Notes: generated from the sequence alone by a model not told the origin. 64,000 nt of DNA from Diprion similis (GCF_021155765.1 NC_060112.1:23648501-23712500), one strand, 5' to 3'; numbered from the stretch's first letter, positions 38,195-52,492 are shown. Numbers and translations are program-made.

Positions 38195-38720
38195 TCAATC
38201 CAAATTTTTATCCTAATAACACAAATTTTCATCCTATCGGTCCAAGTTTTGATATAATCAGAATTTTTAGCTCATAAGTCCGTATTTCGAATCTAACAAT
38301 CCGAATTTTGTTCTCAGTAATTTGAATTTTCATCCTAATCATCCGAAAATTGAACCTCTCGATCTGAATTTTGATCCTAAACAACAGAATTTTGATTCTG
38401 AAAGTCCGAACTTTGTTATACTCCGAATATTGATGGTGAAAATCCGAGTTTCCGTCTTAAAAATCCGAATTTTTATCCAAATCCGGATTTTAATTTTACC
38501 AATCCGAATGTTACTCCAAGCAATGCGAAAATTGGTTTGGATACTATGAATTTTCATCCTAATTTGATCCTGAAAGTCCGAACTTTGTTACAGTGCGAAA
38601 TTTGGTTATAAAAACCAAAATTTCGAACCTTAGAATATGAATTTTGATCCTCACAGTCCGAATTTTGTTAGAATTCGAATCCCGATCCTGAAAATCCGAA
38701 ATTTGATTCGGGTACTTTGA
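38195..38720. repeat. Degenerate 21-bp tandem repeat (minisatellite)
   Basis: About two dozen diverged units with consensus near AATCCGAATTTTGATCCTAA repeat head to tail. Seen as codons, the unit spells a seven-residue pattern like N-P-N-F-D-P-N in one frame, and the reverse strand shows IRI-type repeats, so open frames here are products of the repeat and not genes. Confidence 0.8.
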
Positions 38721-39267
38721 AGTTTAATGCTGACAACCCTGAATAACTCAAACGCTTCAGTTTTTTGGGGGTCGAAATTCGTGCGATAAGATCGCATCCG
38801 AACCTCTAAGCAGCAACAGTTGTCGGCTGGCGTTGCTATCACATCGAACAAAATGAGCCGCGATGAAATGCTGGTCGAGCCATCATGCGGAGGGGGGAGT
38901 CAGTGAGGAGGAGGGGGAGGAGGAGGGGGAGGAGGAATCTATTGCGTAAAGCTTCGCGGCGCCTCTGGACATGCGTGTAAGTAAGGCTCGTGCGAATTCC
39001 TTCCGTTCAAGGGATGCAGTAAGACCGCGTCTTTTGACTCGGACGCGCTGCCCAGAACCTCTCCATCGCAACTTTCTAAATGATAAAAAACCACTCAAGA
39101 GTGCCTAAATAAAGTCAGTCGATCAGAATCTAATAATCGGCAATTTACCCCACGTTTTCCGCTCAACAAGGCAAAAGAACTAAAAATCATTTAAATTTTA
39201 AGAAAAGAAAAAAGCAAGCTGTTTCTCTATAGAAATATGTGAATCAAAGTGTTTTTAAAATAAATGC

Positions 39268-39290
<23 letters not shown>
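39268..39290. repeat. (TA)n microsatellite
   Basis: Uninterrupted TA dinucleotides in the gene-poor stretch. Confidence 0.9.
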
Positions 39291-39298
<8 letters not shown>

Positions 39299-39954
39299 TT
39301 TATGATGTATACAAGGCATAATTATTAGTGACAATTGTTTTTTAGACTTCTTACAAGGTATAAACATTGAAGTTGTTTTTTTCTTTCTTTTGTTGTTGTT
39401 TTTTTGTTTGTTTGTTTGTTTGTTTTTTTGTTGTTTTTTTTTGTCTCAAATACAATAACAGAAAACAGATAAGACGATGATTAATAACAAAGACTATATT
39501 GCAGCGCACCTGCACAGCAGATTTGTCGAAGATGATCTTGTTGTTGTTTACGTTTATAGTATGTAACTTGTATGTTTTTCAACTATAATAATGCCAAGTT
39601 ATCGCAGACCAACAGACATAATACGCGCGAGTAACTAGTAAGAGAAAAAACTTGGACAAGCCAACAACTTTAATCTATAGAGAGTGAAAAAAAAAAAAAA
39701 AAAAAAAGAAATTACAAATAAATATACAAATTGATAAATCGAGGTACGATTAACAGTCAATTAAAACTGAATAAAAACCAAGTGACTCTTCTCCGCGGAT
39801 GTCGAATGTCCAGTTTGTTTCATTTCTTTTTTTTTTCTGTTTTCTATATATTCGACTCGAGCAACAAGATACGGTACGGTTATCTGTAGAGAACAAATAA
39901 TAGTCGTCAAATAGACGGTGGTGATTTATCTCCTGTATATCGAGATGAAGATAT

Positions 39955-39990
39955 AATAACAACAACAATAATAATAATAATAATAATAAT
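39955..39990. repeat. (AAC)n/(AAT)n compound microsatellite
   Basis: AAC units passing into AAT units. Confidence 0.9.
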
Positions 39991-40231
39991 TTATTGACGG
40001 ATAAGAAAACAAGTCGTGCAAGATTACATAAACACCATTAGGAACAGCTGTCAACAGGAAAGCATTTGGACTCTTAAATCGAACCCTGTGTCACTGAAAC
40101 TCGACATGCAACGAGTATAGAATAAACGGGTATTCCCAGATCATTCAAGTATTATGGAAATGACTAGAAGAAACGGCACGATCATGGTAAGTGCAAAATA
40201 GAAAAAAAAAAAAAAAAAACAACCAATAGCA

Positions 40232-40237
40232 GCAATA

Positions 40238-40271
<34 letters not shown>
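40232..40271. repeat. (AAT)n microsatellite
   Basis: A nearly pure AAT run of about 13 units, following an 18-nt A run at 40202-40219. Confidence 0.9.
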
Positions 40272-40273
<2 letters not shown>

Positions 40274-43200
40274 TTATATGGAAAAACACGATCGTTTGCA
40301 ACAGGATTCGTTTTTTCGTATAAGTTTTTCTTTAACATCCTTTGGACTCTTAATAATTTATTAGAGAGTAACTGAATTCTGACCTGTAAATTATTATCAA
40401 TTCCGTGAATAAACAATTTTTCCTCGATCGTTACCGCGACCACAATTCGTCGTACGGTGCTAACACATCACCGTCCATATGTGTATAAACAATAAACTTG
40501 TCGGTACATAACTTTTTGAATCTTATAGTTAGGATTGATGCCAGATGTGAGTGTCCGCGATCGTTTCAATGTCTGCAATCAGCATTATACTAATTTTGCA
40601 GATCGTCACAATACGAATGCGACGCGATATTTCAGCTCGACGTATATGTATATAATCAATTTGTCCGATCTTTTTTCACGGTGTAACGTGATATAAATTT
40701 TTTTTTTTTTACCTCTACCGCCTCGTTTCAAGCACAATATTTGTTTTGCCGAAAGATTGATCGACGCCATTTTGGTACTGGCAATCAATTGCAGGACACC
40801 TGCGATTAAAAAAACTGTCTCGTATAAAATTAGGCATTTATAATCGTGCTGCGGTGCGGATCATGTGGTAAATCAAAATCAACCCACAAGCTTAGCGAAT
40901 GAATGAAATTCAGAAAGAAGAGAGAGAAAAAAAAAAAAAACAAGCAAACATGTCCAAACCAGCTACCCTGGGAATACCACAAAGCGTATAATGCTTGTAA
41001 AAAGTTGGAAAAAATTTCGCATAAATACCATTTGCCCATTTTCCTTACCTTAAATTTACTTTGTGTCTGTATTTTACACAGAATTATTACCCCGGGCCTG
41101 AGCTGATTAGTAATTTTCATGTACTGGGGTTTAACCCCCTGGTGGAATGTTTCTTTTGGACTTTAAGAAAGCACGGAAATATGGGATATTTATTCTCGCC
41201 TACTTCACAGAATACATATATATATATTATATTATATACTAAATTCAGTTTCTATTGGGTACGTATTTAATCTCGGTGCCATTTTTTTTCAAATACCAGC
41301 GCCAGACCCCGTAATCAAACAACGAACAACAAGGTATACTAATTTCTGAAGATTATTATTGTGTAGGATAATTACATATGCGAAAAAAAATTCCGAATCT
41401 AATTGAGGTATTTTTTTTTTTTCTAATTGTAACTTTCTGTAATCGAGAATTACACGTGTCAATTACAGTCGTCACGTGATGTGTCAGCTTCTAAAGCAAA
41501 TGAATCTTTTTATCTTGTGGGAGTCCGGATAACAAGAACGATACGACGGTATTTATTTTCAATTATATTTAATCGAGACGAGCACGGTCGTAATTATCGG
41601 CAAGTTATTATTAGATTTTCTCCTGTAAGCTGCATAATTCCAGCTATGATCGATTGTGTACTTTTGTTATTGACAAGAAAACCTCGTGTCGATGAGTATG
41701 TATAAATAAACGGAAAGCGAAAAGATGGAAAAATCGTAGAATATTTTTTTCATCGAACACTACGAATTATTGCAGTTTCGACATTGCACTCGTGTATAAA
41801 TATAAATAAAGAAGAAAAGTTAAACGTCGCTGTTTTACTATTTGTTTCTCAATTTCTCTGATTTAGGTATAACGTTTTCATAAATTTTCAAGTCAACAAT
41901 CACATGAATAAAGTACCTAGATATATTTATCATATTGAATGTCAGCTCGGTTTCCGGATTTATTGAGGTCATCCGCAATTGTAGAAACAAGAAAAAGGAA
42001 ATTGCCGGGTAAAACCCGATACCAAAGGATTCGAACTTCATACTCTTTTCGCATTACAATATAACTCAGCTGCCCAATTTGAGAATTGAATTTAATTGCG
42101 GTTTTGCATGGATCTCCTTACATACGCTTATCGCAGTTTATACCGAATCTCAATTTGCAAAAATCGATTTTTCTCAACTCTGACAAACTGTGCTTATAAC
42201 ATAAACATCAACCTGCAAGACTTAGACTATTGCAGCATGTAATTGCTGATTCACTTCGTTTCCTGAAGCACGTTAACCGCCACAAAGCAGCTCGTCTGAC
42301 GCTTGCAACACGATAACGCGGAGATCCTGCGGTCTGCAAACTCACTCGTCTTCTCGGTAGATTATTACTACACCTTTCAAACGGAATAGCGTGTAACATA
42401 ATGTCAGTTTCAGTATTTTTCACAGCTTCAAGATTCTCCATAGATCTTGATTTATCTCTTTATGCTTTTAAAACAATTTTATTCCATGTTTTATTATTTG
42501 ATATAAAGTAGCAAACCAGTAGCAAGTAGGATAATCTATAGTTTATGAAATGTGTAACGTCACCCGTATGATAAAAAAAAAATATATAAAACCGTAAAAT
42601 TTATTTCCTTGCACTGAAGAATGCATAAAATGGGAATAAACCGCACGCACTGGCATATAAATATCCTCCGGAAGGATTGTAGAAGACGGCGAGGACTCGA
42701 CGCTGTCTGCATCGAGTGGTATAAATATACTTTATACTTTATACCTAGTTATATACATCTGTACTTTAAGCAATCGATCGACCGTGGTGAACTATAACAA
42801 TTGGTAATTGGACTGCAGGGTTATGTCCGTATTATCGGTATCCGATTACATCGCTGACACAAGAGCGGCTCATCTCGTCGGTCAAATGTATGATCAATTT
42901 GAAATCTATTATGTGTATAGGGGACGAAATTGGGATATAACGAATGGTGTAAAAAAAATATAATGAGACGAGAAAACGATAAAAAAAGAGACTTGCAGAG
43001 TGAAAAAACAACGGCAACAATATTTTTAGAAGCGAAGAAGGTTGTTTTCCTCTGTATATAGAAATTACATGCAATTAGAATTTCTTCGAGATCTTTTGTA
43101 AAATTATACTTCCTGATTACAAGGATTTTTTTACCCCCCGGAGGGGGGTGGCTGAAAACACCTACACTTGTGCTTCTTTCTCTGCACATTTACCAAGAAA

Positions 43201-43386
43201 CGAATCATTACATATAGGCGAATGAATGCTTCACGTGTGGTTTGAACGCCCACGCAATCGGCTAAATTTAACAGCAAACAATTCAAGTGGACTCTAAGGT
43301 ATTTTTGACAATGGTTTGCAAGACATATGAAATTGGATGATGGAGGTGAAGAGGAGCGAGTCAAGTTCCTTTTTATTATACTCTTA

Positions 43387-43413
43387 CTCTCTCTCTCTCT
43401 CTCTCTCTCTCTC
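43387..43413. repeat. (CT)n microsatellite
   Basis: Pure CT dinucleotides, about 13 units. Confidence 0.95.
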
Positions 43414-43689
43414 ACATTCCTATCAATTCCGTCGTAATGTTGCGTCGTGTCTCGAGAATGCATCTATTTCATAACTTCGCTTCATCTCACTGCTAGTTCG
43501 TTGGAGCAGCAACCGATTACAAGACTATTTCTGCATAGTATAAAAAAAAGCCAAGTGGCTAGCCGATAGGTGTATTTTTAGTAATTTTCTTTCTTATCGT
43601 TAAGTGCAGTAAAAATTGCTCTTTGAATCGATAAATACGTATATAAACATGCTTACATGCTATGCACAATTGCACACACAATGTTATAG

Positions 43690-43905
43690 GTACATTCTGC
43701 CAAAATCTCCTGCATTTAGGCAATTTAGGTTACATTTTGTCAGAAGTGGCCTGCATTAAAGTACGCGAAACACGCTCGAATATTGTTGCCCTGATTGCCT
43801 AAACGTAGGCGGATTTTGGTCAAATGTATCCTAAATTGCCTAAAGCCAGGCGGATTTTGGCAAAATGTACCAAAAATTGCATATCCACAGGCGGATTTCA
43901 CCCTA
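43690..43905. repeat. Inverted and tandem repeat with a ~41-bp unit
   Basis: On the right (43791-43905) three units repeat: ATTGCCTAAA, AGGCGGATTTTGG, CAAAATGTACC. On the left (43690-43757) the same unit occurs in inverted orientation: TACATTCTGCCAAAATC, TGCATTTAGGCAATTTAGG, TTACATTTTGTCAG. The whole can fold into a long imperfect hairpin, so it may be the remains of a foldback element. Confidence 0.7.
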
Positions 43906-44050
43906 CGTTAAATCGGTCACGTAGCATTTCCACAAAATGAGGTAACAGGGCATAAAACCTGTGAACGATAAGTTTTTCGGATGACAAAACAGAAGGAAGT
44001 GTGAGGATGGATTAATCCCATAGGAGAAATTCCTTCCGGCCGCAAAAACG

Positions 44051-44075
44051 GAGCTTTCGCGAACGACGAAAGCTC
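44051..44075. other. Short perfect hairpin
   Basis: GAGCTTTCG (44051-44059) pairs with CGAAAGCTC (44067-44075) around a 7-nt loop. It lies at the start of a GC-richer island with no coding exon. No poly(A) or terminator role can be assigned. Confidence 0.4.
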
Positions 44076-46676
44076 ATCTTTTGGAGAGTTCGAGTCAGCA
44101 CGGAAGAACGAAAAGTGTCATCTTCTAGCTGACGCGAGAGATTAAGCAGGTTGTATTGAGGTATTTAAGCGTCGAGATTAGTCGGAGATTAAGACGAGCA
44201 GCTAAGCGTGATGCCAACGAAGCGCTGCTAGTGGGATTAAGTCAAGTCAAGCTGTAGTTAGTCACAAAAAGCTCCACGGCGTGCATAGTTTGTTCCAAAT
44301 TGTAATTCATTAAAACTTCGCTCAGCCCTGGGGCGAATTAAATCTCGCTTGTACGGTGTGAAGAGCGACGAGTAATCGATGCGATCGTAAAATCTGTGTC
44401 GAATGAAGGTTCGCTTGAACGAAAATATACTCGCTACGTTTAACCTCTGGGAAAATTACACCTCGGCCAATGGCCGTTAAGGATCGGGTTAACTTCCGCC
44501 GGTTAGACTACAGTTTTATCACTCACTCACTCGGTCTAATTTACTCCGAAATCCTCGCCTCGTTGCACAAGGCGGCATCCGATTCGTTTAAGGGTTACAA
44601 TTTAGTTAAGAGACGACAAAATCTTACGCCCTGCGATAATGAAGGATTTGTTCGAATCACCGAGAACATGGTGAAGGAAACGGTTGTTGTTTTTGTTTTT
44701 ACTTCTTTTTTTCTACGACCAAAAGAAAATTAACTTCAACAACTATTCGTGCTTTAAGAACATGCGGGATGTACAGACGGGTGAAAAAATATGGCGAAAC
44801 GAAGGTTATCGAAGTCTTTATTACTGAAACTGATACACATGACTTACATAATTAAAACCTAAAATAAAAGTTCCCACAATCATACAGGAAAACATTTAAA
44901 TATACTGAAATTCAACTCGAATAGATCAGAGATTTCGGATTGTTCTGCTATTCTTTCGCCAAAAAATCTGCTGAATATTAGCTCATAATCGTTATCGCTA
45001 AATAAATTCACTGCAAATCGTGAAAGTTGGATCTTGTAAGATGTAAAAAAGATTTACCCCTTGCTGAATCGTAAAGTTCATCATCTGTGAATATTATAAC
45101 GATTGTAGACATCGGATTTCTTTTTGCCAGCTTGACGAGCTCGAGAAGAAAGAAACCGTCTCCGACGATTTGTAGCGAATTCATTCGTGCACAGAATAAA
45201 TTGCTCCAACTATTTTTCATCAGAATCAGACTAACTGTAAAGATTTTCCAATAGAGAAAAATGATTGAATAACGTGATTTCTACGAAATTGACAACAAAG
45301 GAATATGCAATGTCTGCAGTTACAATGCAGTGTTCAAATATCATTCTCTTCATCAGGCACAAACTTTTTGAATTAGATTCAGCCTGATTACCTTGAGTTA
45401 CATTTTTCGAACGTCTGTTTCCTAATGTTTTCGTTTCGAGGTACATTCATGGCCGCAAAGTATTAAACTTTTTAAACTAAATATGTATTAGGATTCTTTG
45501 TTGAATTCGATAGAATTCATTATTTTGCATGTTCCGCAACTGTTTAAAGTTTTGCGTTTACAGTATCAGATACAAAGTCGATTACAATATCCCTGGCGAA
45601 ACGAAAACAACACCGGAGCTTTTAAGCTCTCGGTATACGCGAGACGACTTTGTACCATTAAATATCCGTCAAAAGAGAGGGACATTAAATCCCGTGTACA
45701 AGGGATGAAGTGCGTTTCGACTTTGTCAACGAATAATCGGTGTATAATGAACACTGTTTCACTCTGGGGCGAACCAGTATTACTATACGTACACCTTTGC
45801 ATTATATAGTAATGTAACCTCTGAGATCTTTCGCAGGGAAGAAGTAAGGAGAAAAAAATAGATTAGCTTTCCATCTTCCTCTCTTCAGGGTTAAAAAAAA
45901 AATTACCCCTGTTATAACGATTTTATTCTTGTTTAAAAATCTCTTGGATCAATCATGCGAAGGACCTGATATCGAGAGCTTTTAAATGCGGATCTTTTCT
46001 TCATTCTCCTTATTCTTCTTCTTCTTCTTCTTCTTTTTATTGCACACTGCTGATCGGGTGCTTCTATTCAATCGGAAATCCAGATTTTCATCCACCAGGT
46101 ACAATGCCTATGTACATATGTATATATATATATAAGCACAATTAGATTCTGCAACGCTTAATTCTCTCCATAAATTTTACGCTTGATATGAAAAATTATA
46201 CTTATTTTCGGGGAAAATTATTAATTCTTTTTTCATGCTTCCCCTTCGCTGGAAATGAGAAAAATAAAAAAATAAAACCCAATCTAACCGAGCTAAAAAA
46301 AACTGTCGTGAATTATTATTTCTCGTTAACTGTGATACGCGATGTTATGTTTTTGTGTCTTGTCTCCTTTTTTCTACCCCACTTATAAAATATTACAATT
46401 ACGTAATGAACATTGAAAATCAACACGTTGCTCATACAACACAGACTAAAAATTACTTTTCATCAGACGTGAAAGGGTGAATTTTCACACCTACTGCATT
46501 TTCTTTTTCTTTCTACTAGTCCGAGAATCAACGTCCGATCGCATAAATTTTAGGTATTAATTAAAAAATACTGTATAGAAGAAGAATTGTTGTTCTCAAA
46601 GCGAGAAAAAGCTCAACCCATAGACTCTGAATTCGAATCGCATTGAGGTGAGGAATTTCAATCCCTAAAAATATAC

Positions 46677-46699
46677 ATATATATATATATATATATATA
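46677..46699. repeat. (AT)n microsatellite
   Basis: Pure AT dinucleotides, about 11 units. Confidence 0.9.
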
Positions 46700-49600
46700 A
46701 CCTCAAACATTTTTCCACGCACTTTTTCCATTCCAATTTCTTTCCGTTCTTCTTTTCAGCTTTAACGCCCGAGCGCAGTGTTGGCTATATAAGAATAGGT
46801 ATATATTAGCATTTAAATTAGGATTAATTCGAAAATGATGGAAGAGTTTTTTTTTATTCTCGAATCTCTCGACGAACCGTTGTCAATAATTAATTTTTCC
46901 CCCCACTTTTACTCCGTCTACAATCGTTACGTCATCGTAACTTAAAAAACGTGACTCGGAATATACGTATAATTAAATGTGTACATGTATTTAAATACGT
47001 ACACGATTTTTTAATTAGTTTATTTAATCAGAATTAAATTTCGGGTCTCTGTCTATCTATATTATATCATATATATCGTGCGTGATGAAACTACATTGAA
47101 AATTAATGCTGATCACCGTACAATGAAACTTTGGCGTATATAATTCGAAATCTAACCACCCACGCATGCAGACGAAAATATGATTACCTACGTTGCGTTG
47201 AAGGAGACATCGGGGGATGAGACGAGGTTGCGACCTACAGAAATGACACAACAATGGAAATTTTCCGTCCGAAGATCGTTGACGCGAAAGTCAAAACCAA
47301 AGCTGCCTCAACGGCAGCTGTTTACGCTTAGTTTAATCAAAAGCTGTTGATTCTGGATTGTTTCGATGTAACAATGCGATAACCTGCTCGACTTATTCAA
47401 CGCCGTTTACCCGCCTCTAATACTCTATATGCATGTATATACAAAGCTTTGTTTCCTCGGCATGCGAAAATTTTAATGCGATTCCTCCTACGTTCCTTCG
47501 TTTGTAAATTGAGTTTTAATTATGAAACATTCTCAGAGCCGGAACGATCCCTTAAAATGACGCCGTATACACGCGTGATTTAATGCGAAGGGGAAACACG
47601 CGATATGAAATGGCATTAAATGGGGGCATTAAGGGGCCAACAACACTCGTCGCGAATTCCAAAGCCGATTATTTAACATTCAGTTTTGCGATAGGAAAAA
47701 TCCCGATCGATTACTCGAAAGCATATTTCAAACGAAATCTAATAGCTACCAGATTTTCATCACTCAAAAATATGAAAAATCCCTGACTGGGTTCTCGCAA
47801 AATTTTTTTTTTAGTATCTAGTAATCCGTTTAACGTTTTAGAGAATTTCTTGTTGTTTAAACGAGCGAAAAGTGTTCGTTTAAAACAGCCTTAATTGCTC
47901 TCCACGTCTTTGACAATTTTAATTACAGGCTTGTTCGAAGAACGAAGAAGTTACAATCAATCGAATCGTTGTGAAGGATATTAAAACCTGATAATTGGAA
48001 ACTACTTTAAGCGATCGTGAAGTGGGAGAGACGCTTGGTTGGATGTCTTTTCAATTTTTTTATTCTATTTTCTTCCTGTCTTTTTACTCCAAAGTAAGTC
48101 GCGACAAGAATTTGCGATGGATCCGGTTAGAGTGCCCGTTATATTCCGGTTTCCGGTGATAGATGAGGATCCTCGCGGAAAGAAGACTCCATCGGGAGTT
48201 TGAACCGTGTTAGGGATCAACTGTTACTTCCAGGGGCGATTTTTCTCCGGAGAAGGAGCGCTGCTAACGTGACAGGACCGAGTCTCCACCGGCTTTAAGG
48301 ATCCATCGGTGTATACGTAGGAGAACTTGAGATATTGCCAATCGAAAGTATCGCAAAGTAAACACTGAACAAGTGCAGTTGAGGTGTATTCAAGTTGAAT
48401 TGGGTCAAAGTGACGTCCTCGAAGTATACCGACAGAAATAAGAAATATATAGAAGACCGAAAACGGGAATTCAGGGAAAATTTTTAAGTTGTTATTTTAT
48501 ATTTTGAGATGATATTATTACAAAATTGGTGTCGCTACTTGTGATTAAATCGTCTGCTGATCTGCTGAACTTGAATTTTCAATCTTCTTTTCAATTATCT
48601 GATCTAAAAAAGAATTTTTATGTAAAATAAGTACGGGTTACGATATTTAGGTGCGTAGTAAACTGATACTTTATTTGAAAGTTTACGAGGCATTCAACAC
48701 CAAACCGACCTACGTCTGACTCACAGTATCGGTAGGATTTTTTTTCACAAAACGAATAAAGCATGCATTTATACTTTTTAAATTTATATTTAATTCGATT
48801 TTTTTCACCTTTTAAATACTTCTTTTGCCTTTAGCTTCTAGTCCAAAAGTTCATCCACTTCTATCTTGGTCTCGAAACTATCGTTTTTCATCAAAGAATT
48901 TCTGAGAATAATTTGAAGCCAATCGATAGAGGCTATGGATTCGATAATTGGGTGTTCGTATTTTTCAGAGCAGCCAAAATCAAAGCCGTGGTACAAAAAA
49001 TCTAAAAGTTGTTAAAAGATTTTTCTTTTTTGTACACCACGCATTAAAAAAAGAAATCGCTGATAATGATGGTGACATGTAGGTCGATTTGAGATGGAAT
49101 ATCTCATACATATACATAATATTCCAATTCATCTTATCAGAAGATCCAACACATCGGGAACTTGTAGTTTTTTTTTCCCGAAAAAATGTAGAATTATTCA
49201 TTCAAATTGGACATCATATACGAGTTATAAAAATATTTTTTATAAATAAATTCTGTATTTTCGATTTTTAATTATTACTATATAATTTTCTTCTTTCTCA
49301 CTCTTTTCTCCGAAATTTCGAAATACGGCGAAATTGCGCGAATGGATTTATCGCGCATGGTTGAGTCGATTCGTGATTGCGAAAAGAATATCACCGAGGA
49401 TAGCGAAAAAGTCGCGTAGGAATACGTCTATCTCTCGGGAGAAGTGGTGAAGTAAATCTATCCGACAGATGCTCAGAGATGGCGGACGTTTCTTTGATCT
49501 TCCGACATCGATGACGCTGGATTCACGACCGAACCTATTACGTGAATATATCATCTACAAACCTACCGTAGACGTGTCTTATTTTATACATATATTCAAC

Positions 49601-49991
49601 ATATTATTGAAGCCGCAACGCGTTCCGGGGCTTCGATTTGTCAAGGCTTAAGGAACGATGGGAAACCAAACTAGGCCATTCTCGATCAACCAACCCTCTC
49701 CTCCTTCTTGATCCAATGCGATTGTGGTTTTTACCTTCGCATGCGAAAATGAATTAAATAATGCATTGCGATCGGATTGTTGGAAAGAGGCTGAAGACTC
49801 AGCCATTTTATTTTATTTTTTTCTTATTATTTGACTTTTATTGTTAATCAAATGAAATCAATATTATAGAACAAGAATCATTATTTTTCCATCACTCTCC
49901 AATAGTGAATAATAAAGTAAGACATCGTTAAAATGAGCAGAGAATTCAATTTGTAAAATGTTCGTTTCTATAAAATATTGCGAAAATAGAT

Positions 49992-50013
49992 AAAAAAAAA
50001 AAAAAAAAAAAAA
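49992..50013. repeat. Poly(A) run
   Basis: A run of about 22 adenines without an obvious retroelement body or target-site duplication beside it. Confidence 0.8.
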
Positions 50014-52059
50014 TTATGCGTTTTTTTTTTCTTCTCGTCGTTCCTGCTCGACGGTATAAATAAATTTCTGATTAATCGGCAGGATTTTTATGAGAATATA
50101 TTTTTTTTTGTAAACAAGTGATATGAAAAATTCCTGGTAAATATTACTGTGAAGCAAAAAACAAAAAACGGAAATGAAGGGAAAAAACAGAAAACTTAAT
50201 AATTATCGTATCACGCTCGCGCTAGTTTTATTGCATTAGCGGAGTGCTCCGCAATAAATCCGTTGTCGATATGGCAAAATGCCTTGGAAATTCTTCGCGG
50301 ACAGATTGAATTAGAAATTTGATGTATCTAAGTAACATTGTAAATACATGCTATATCGACGGGGTAATAAATCGCGGGATGGAAATTCGGATGAAAAATA
50401 TACCAAGGTCGATTTTTTTTTCTCTCTACTCTGTCCACAAAGAAAATCGACTTACATACGAAGCATTCTCGATATCTACTTCTGGTTCTCGCAAAAATAG
50501 AATTCCGGAAAACACGAACGGTTTCAGTTTTCTTGGCGTAACGAAATGCCAGAAAACTTAAAGCCGCTATAATCTCCTCTATTGTGACGGCAACGTTTCT
50601 ACATGACGATAAACTTTCACGCTAACGCGCAGTTTTTGACAAAACGGGATTTTTTGATTATCTTGAAGAGAATGAAATCACCTGTGAGTCCTACATTTCT
50701 ACATCAGGTGTCTACCGTACAAGTTGTTTCGATTGGAAAAAGCACTTTCTTTTCACTTTCGCGTCGAAAACTATTTGGAAATAGCTAGAAAGAAATCCTC
50801 ACGGAAAGATATTCCTTGAGTGGAAGCCGCTATCGGAGCCAAAATTTGTAATTTTCCATTATATTGTAAACAATATGGGAAAGTTATTTTCAATTTAAAT
50901 TGCTACTTACCATAAAAATATATACCTTACTTAAAATATTCAGCAAGTATTTCGTTGAGAATCAAATTCCCTTCACGGGTATCATTTGAATTGTCCTCAC
51001 AGTCAATAATTTTTCCAAGCAAAAAACAAGCCACACGAAGAACCCTTTGAAGATAAATTTTTACCCAAAGATATATAACGTTTGAAACACTGAAGCTACA
51101 TCTTTGATCTATAGAGATATTTTTGTACTAATTCTAGTTGCCGGAAAATTTGTCGTTTGAATATTTGTGGAAAAGTTTACTGAAGTTTAACCACAAAGAC
51201 GTTTAAAGATGAATTTTTACACAATATAGAATGTCGAGGCCATTTTAACGCTTGAACAAATACAACCAAGCGATGTTTCTGATGTTATTCAAATTGGAAA
51301 ACTTCAAAATGAAACAGCCTGTATATAATGTCTGTTATACATATGTTCGATAAGAGTGTGATATAGCATGCAAATCCATACAGACTGCAGAATCTAGTAA
51401 TAATACCGACTCTTGAACTTAGCATCAACAATTTGCATTTATTTCAGGCTCCACGATCCACGTCTCGATTATCTGCGCATTATTGATAAAACATGAAGAC
51501 GGTATTTTTACAGCTAGCCTTGCTAAAAAAAAACCACTCGTACGTAATACTTATTAAGTCTGCAATGTCGGGCACTTGAAAAAGCTCTTGAAATACCTCC
51601 GGCTGAACGAGATATACGGACATGTATCCATCATTCAGCATAAAAGTGACGTGTCAAAGAGAAACTGGCACCTGTTGCTCACAGAATCGAGGAGAGTGTC
51701 AAAGGCGAGTCAATCAGTTACTTTAACAGTTACTTCAATAGTAACTCACAGAATTACTATGTCGAACTTGCAAATCGGCGAACATTGATTTTAGCAAACC
51801 ATGCGGATAATGAAACTCGAGGGATGTTTCCTGCTGAAGCTTAAAACTATGGTAAGGCAGGGCAAATTGCCGGTAAAGCAGAGCAACGAATCGATAAAGT
51901 CGGCCAATCAGAGTGGGGATATCCCTCACCCACGAACATTCTAGGATAAGGTTTGCGTCTTGGCTAATTGTAAATGCAGTGTCGGTAACGGAATCTGTAG
52001 ACAGAATCGGCGCTGTATATCTACTTTAGAAACTCAACAAGTCAAGAACTTCTCTTCTC

Positions 52060-52240
52060 GTGTCCATGGAATCCATGTGCTGAGCGGCTCGACCTAGGAT
52101 CAGGACTCGACCTTCCGACCTTGCGCAATATTCGAGCAACTCGAAGTGCGGATCGGATTACTAATTGAGCGCCGGTCATCATCGGCTCGTTTTTGCCCCC
52201 GCGGATGTCGCAGGCAGGCAAACATCGAGACTGATATCCC
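52060..52240 (-). repeat. Possible tRNA-like SINE remnant
   Basis: On the - strand there is GGTCGAGTCC, near the tRNA B-box consensus GGTTCGANTCC, preceded by a TTCGAG/CTCGAA hairpin in the place of an anticodon arm. No full cloverleaf can be drawn, because the acceptor and T stems do not pair, so this is at best a diverged tRNA-derived repeat. Confidence 0.2.
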
Positions 52241-52492
52241 ACCCTACTGAATTCGAGCGGAAAAATTAGGCGCGGTCCTTCTGACCAGCTCCTAAAGTCA
52301 ATCGGGGCTGAATTCGCACATGCAGCAAGCCATGGAAACGCGTTATACCTGTGTCACCCCGCCAACGGCGTCAAAGTGTGCGTATAATCAACTGCTAATG
52401 GAACAACAAACAAAGGAGCGTCTCTCCACAGCCCTCAACATTCATTCTCCCTTTATTTCCTCGGTTACTCGCATATTTCGCGTGTTACGTAT

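Larger units (their letters stand above)
35040..43680. other. Gene-poor stretch, left part
   Basis: No coding exon could be supported on either strand. It contains CT-rich low-complexity DNA near 36170-36210, the 21-bp minisatellite at 38.2-38.7 kb, a purine-rich GGAGGA run near 38885-38940 and several AT or AAT microsatellites. All open frames are short or low-complexity. Confidence 0.55.

Noticed and set aside
38322..38557. Asn/Pro/Phe and Ile/Arg heptad-repeat open frames
   Set aside because: They are translations of the 21-bp minisatellite, without start context, splice sites or flanking coding sequence.
44470..44733. 87-codon open frame with an ATG in good context (GGCCAATGGCC)
   Set aside because: The length is within chance for this composition, and the product shows no family motif; kept only as part of a GC-richer island worth checking.
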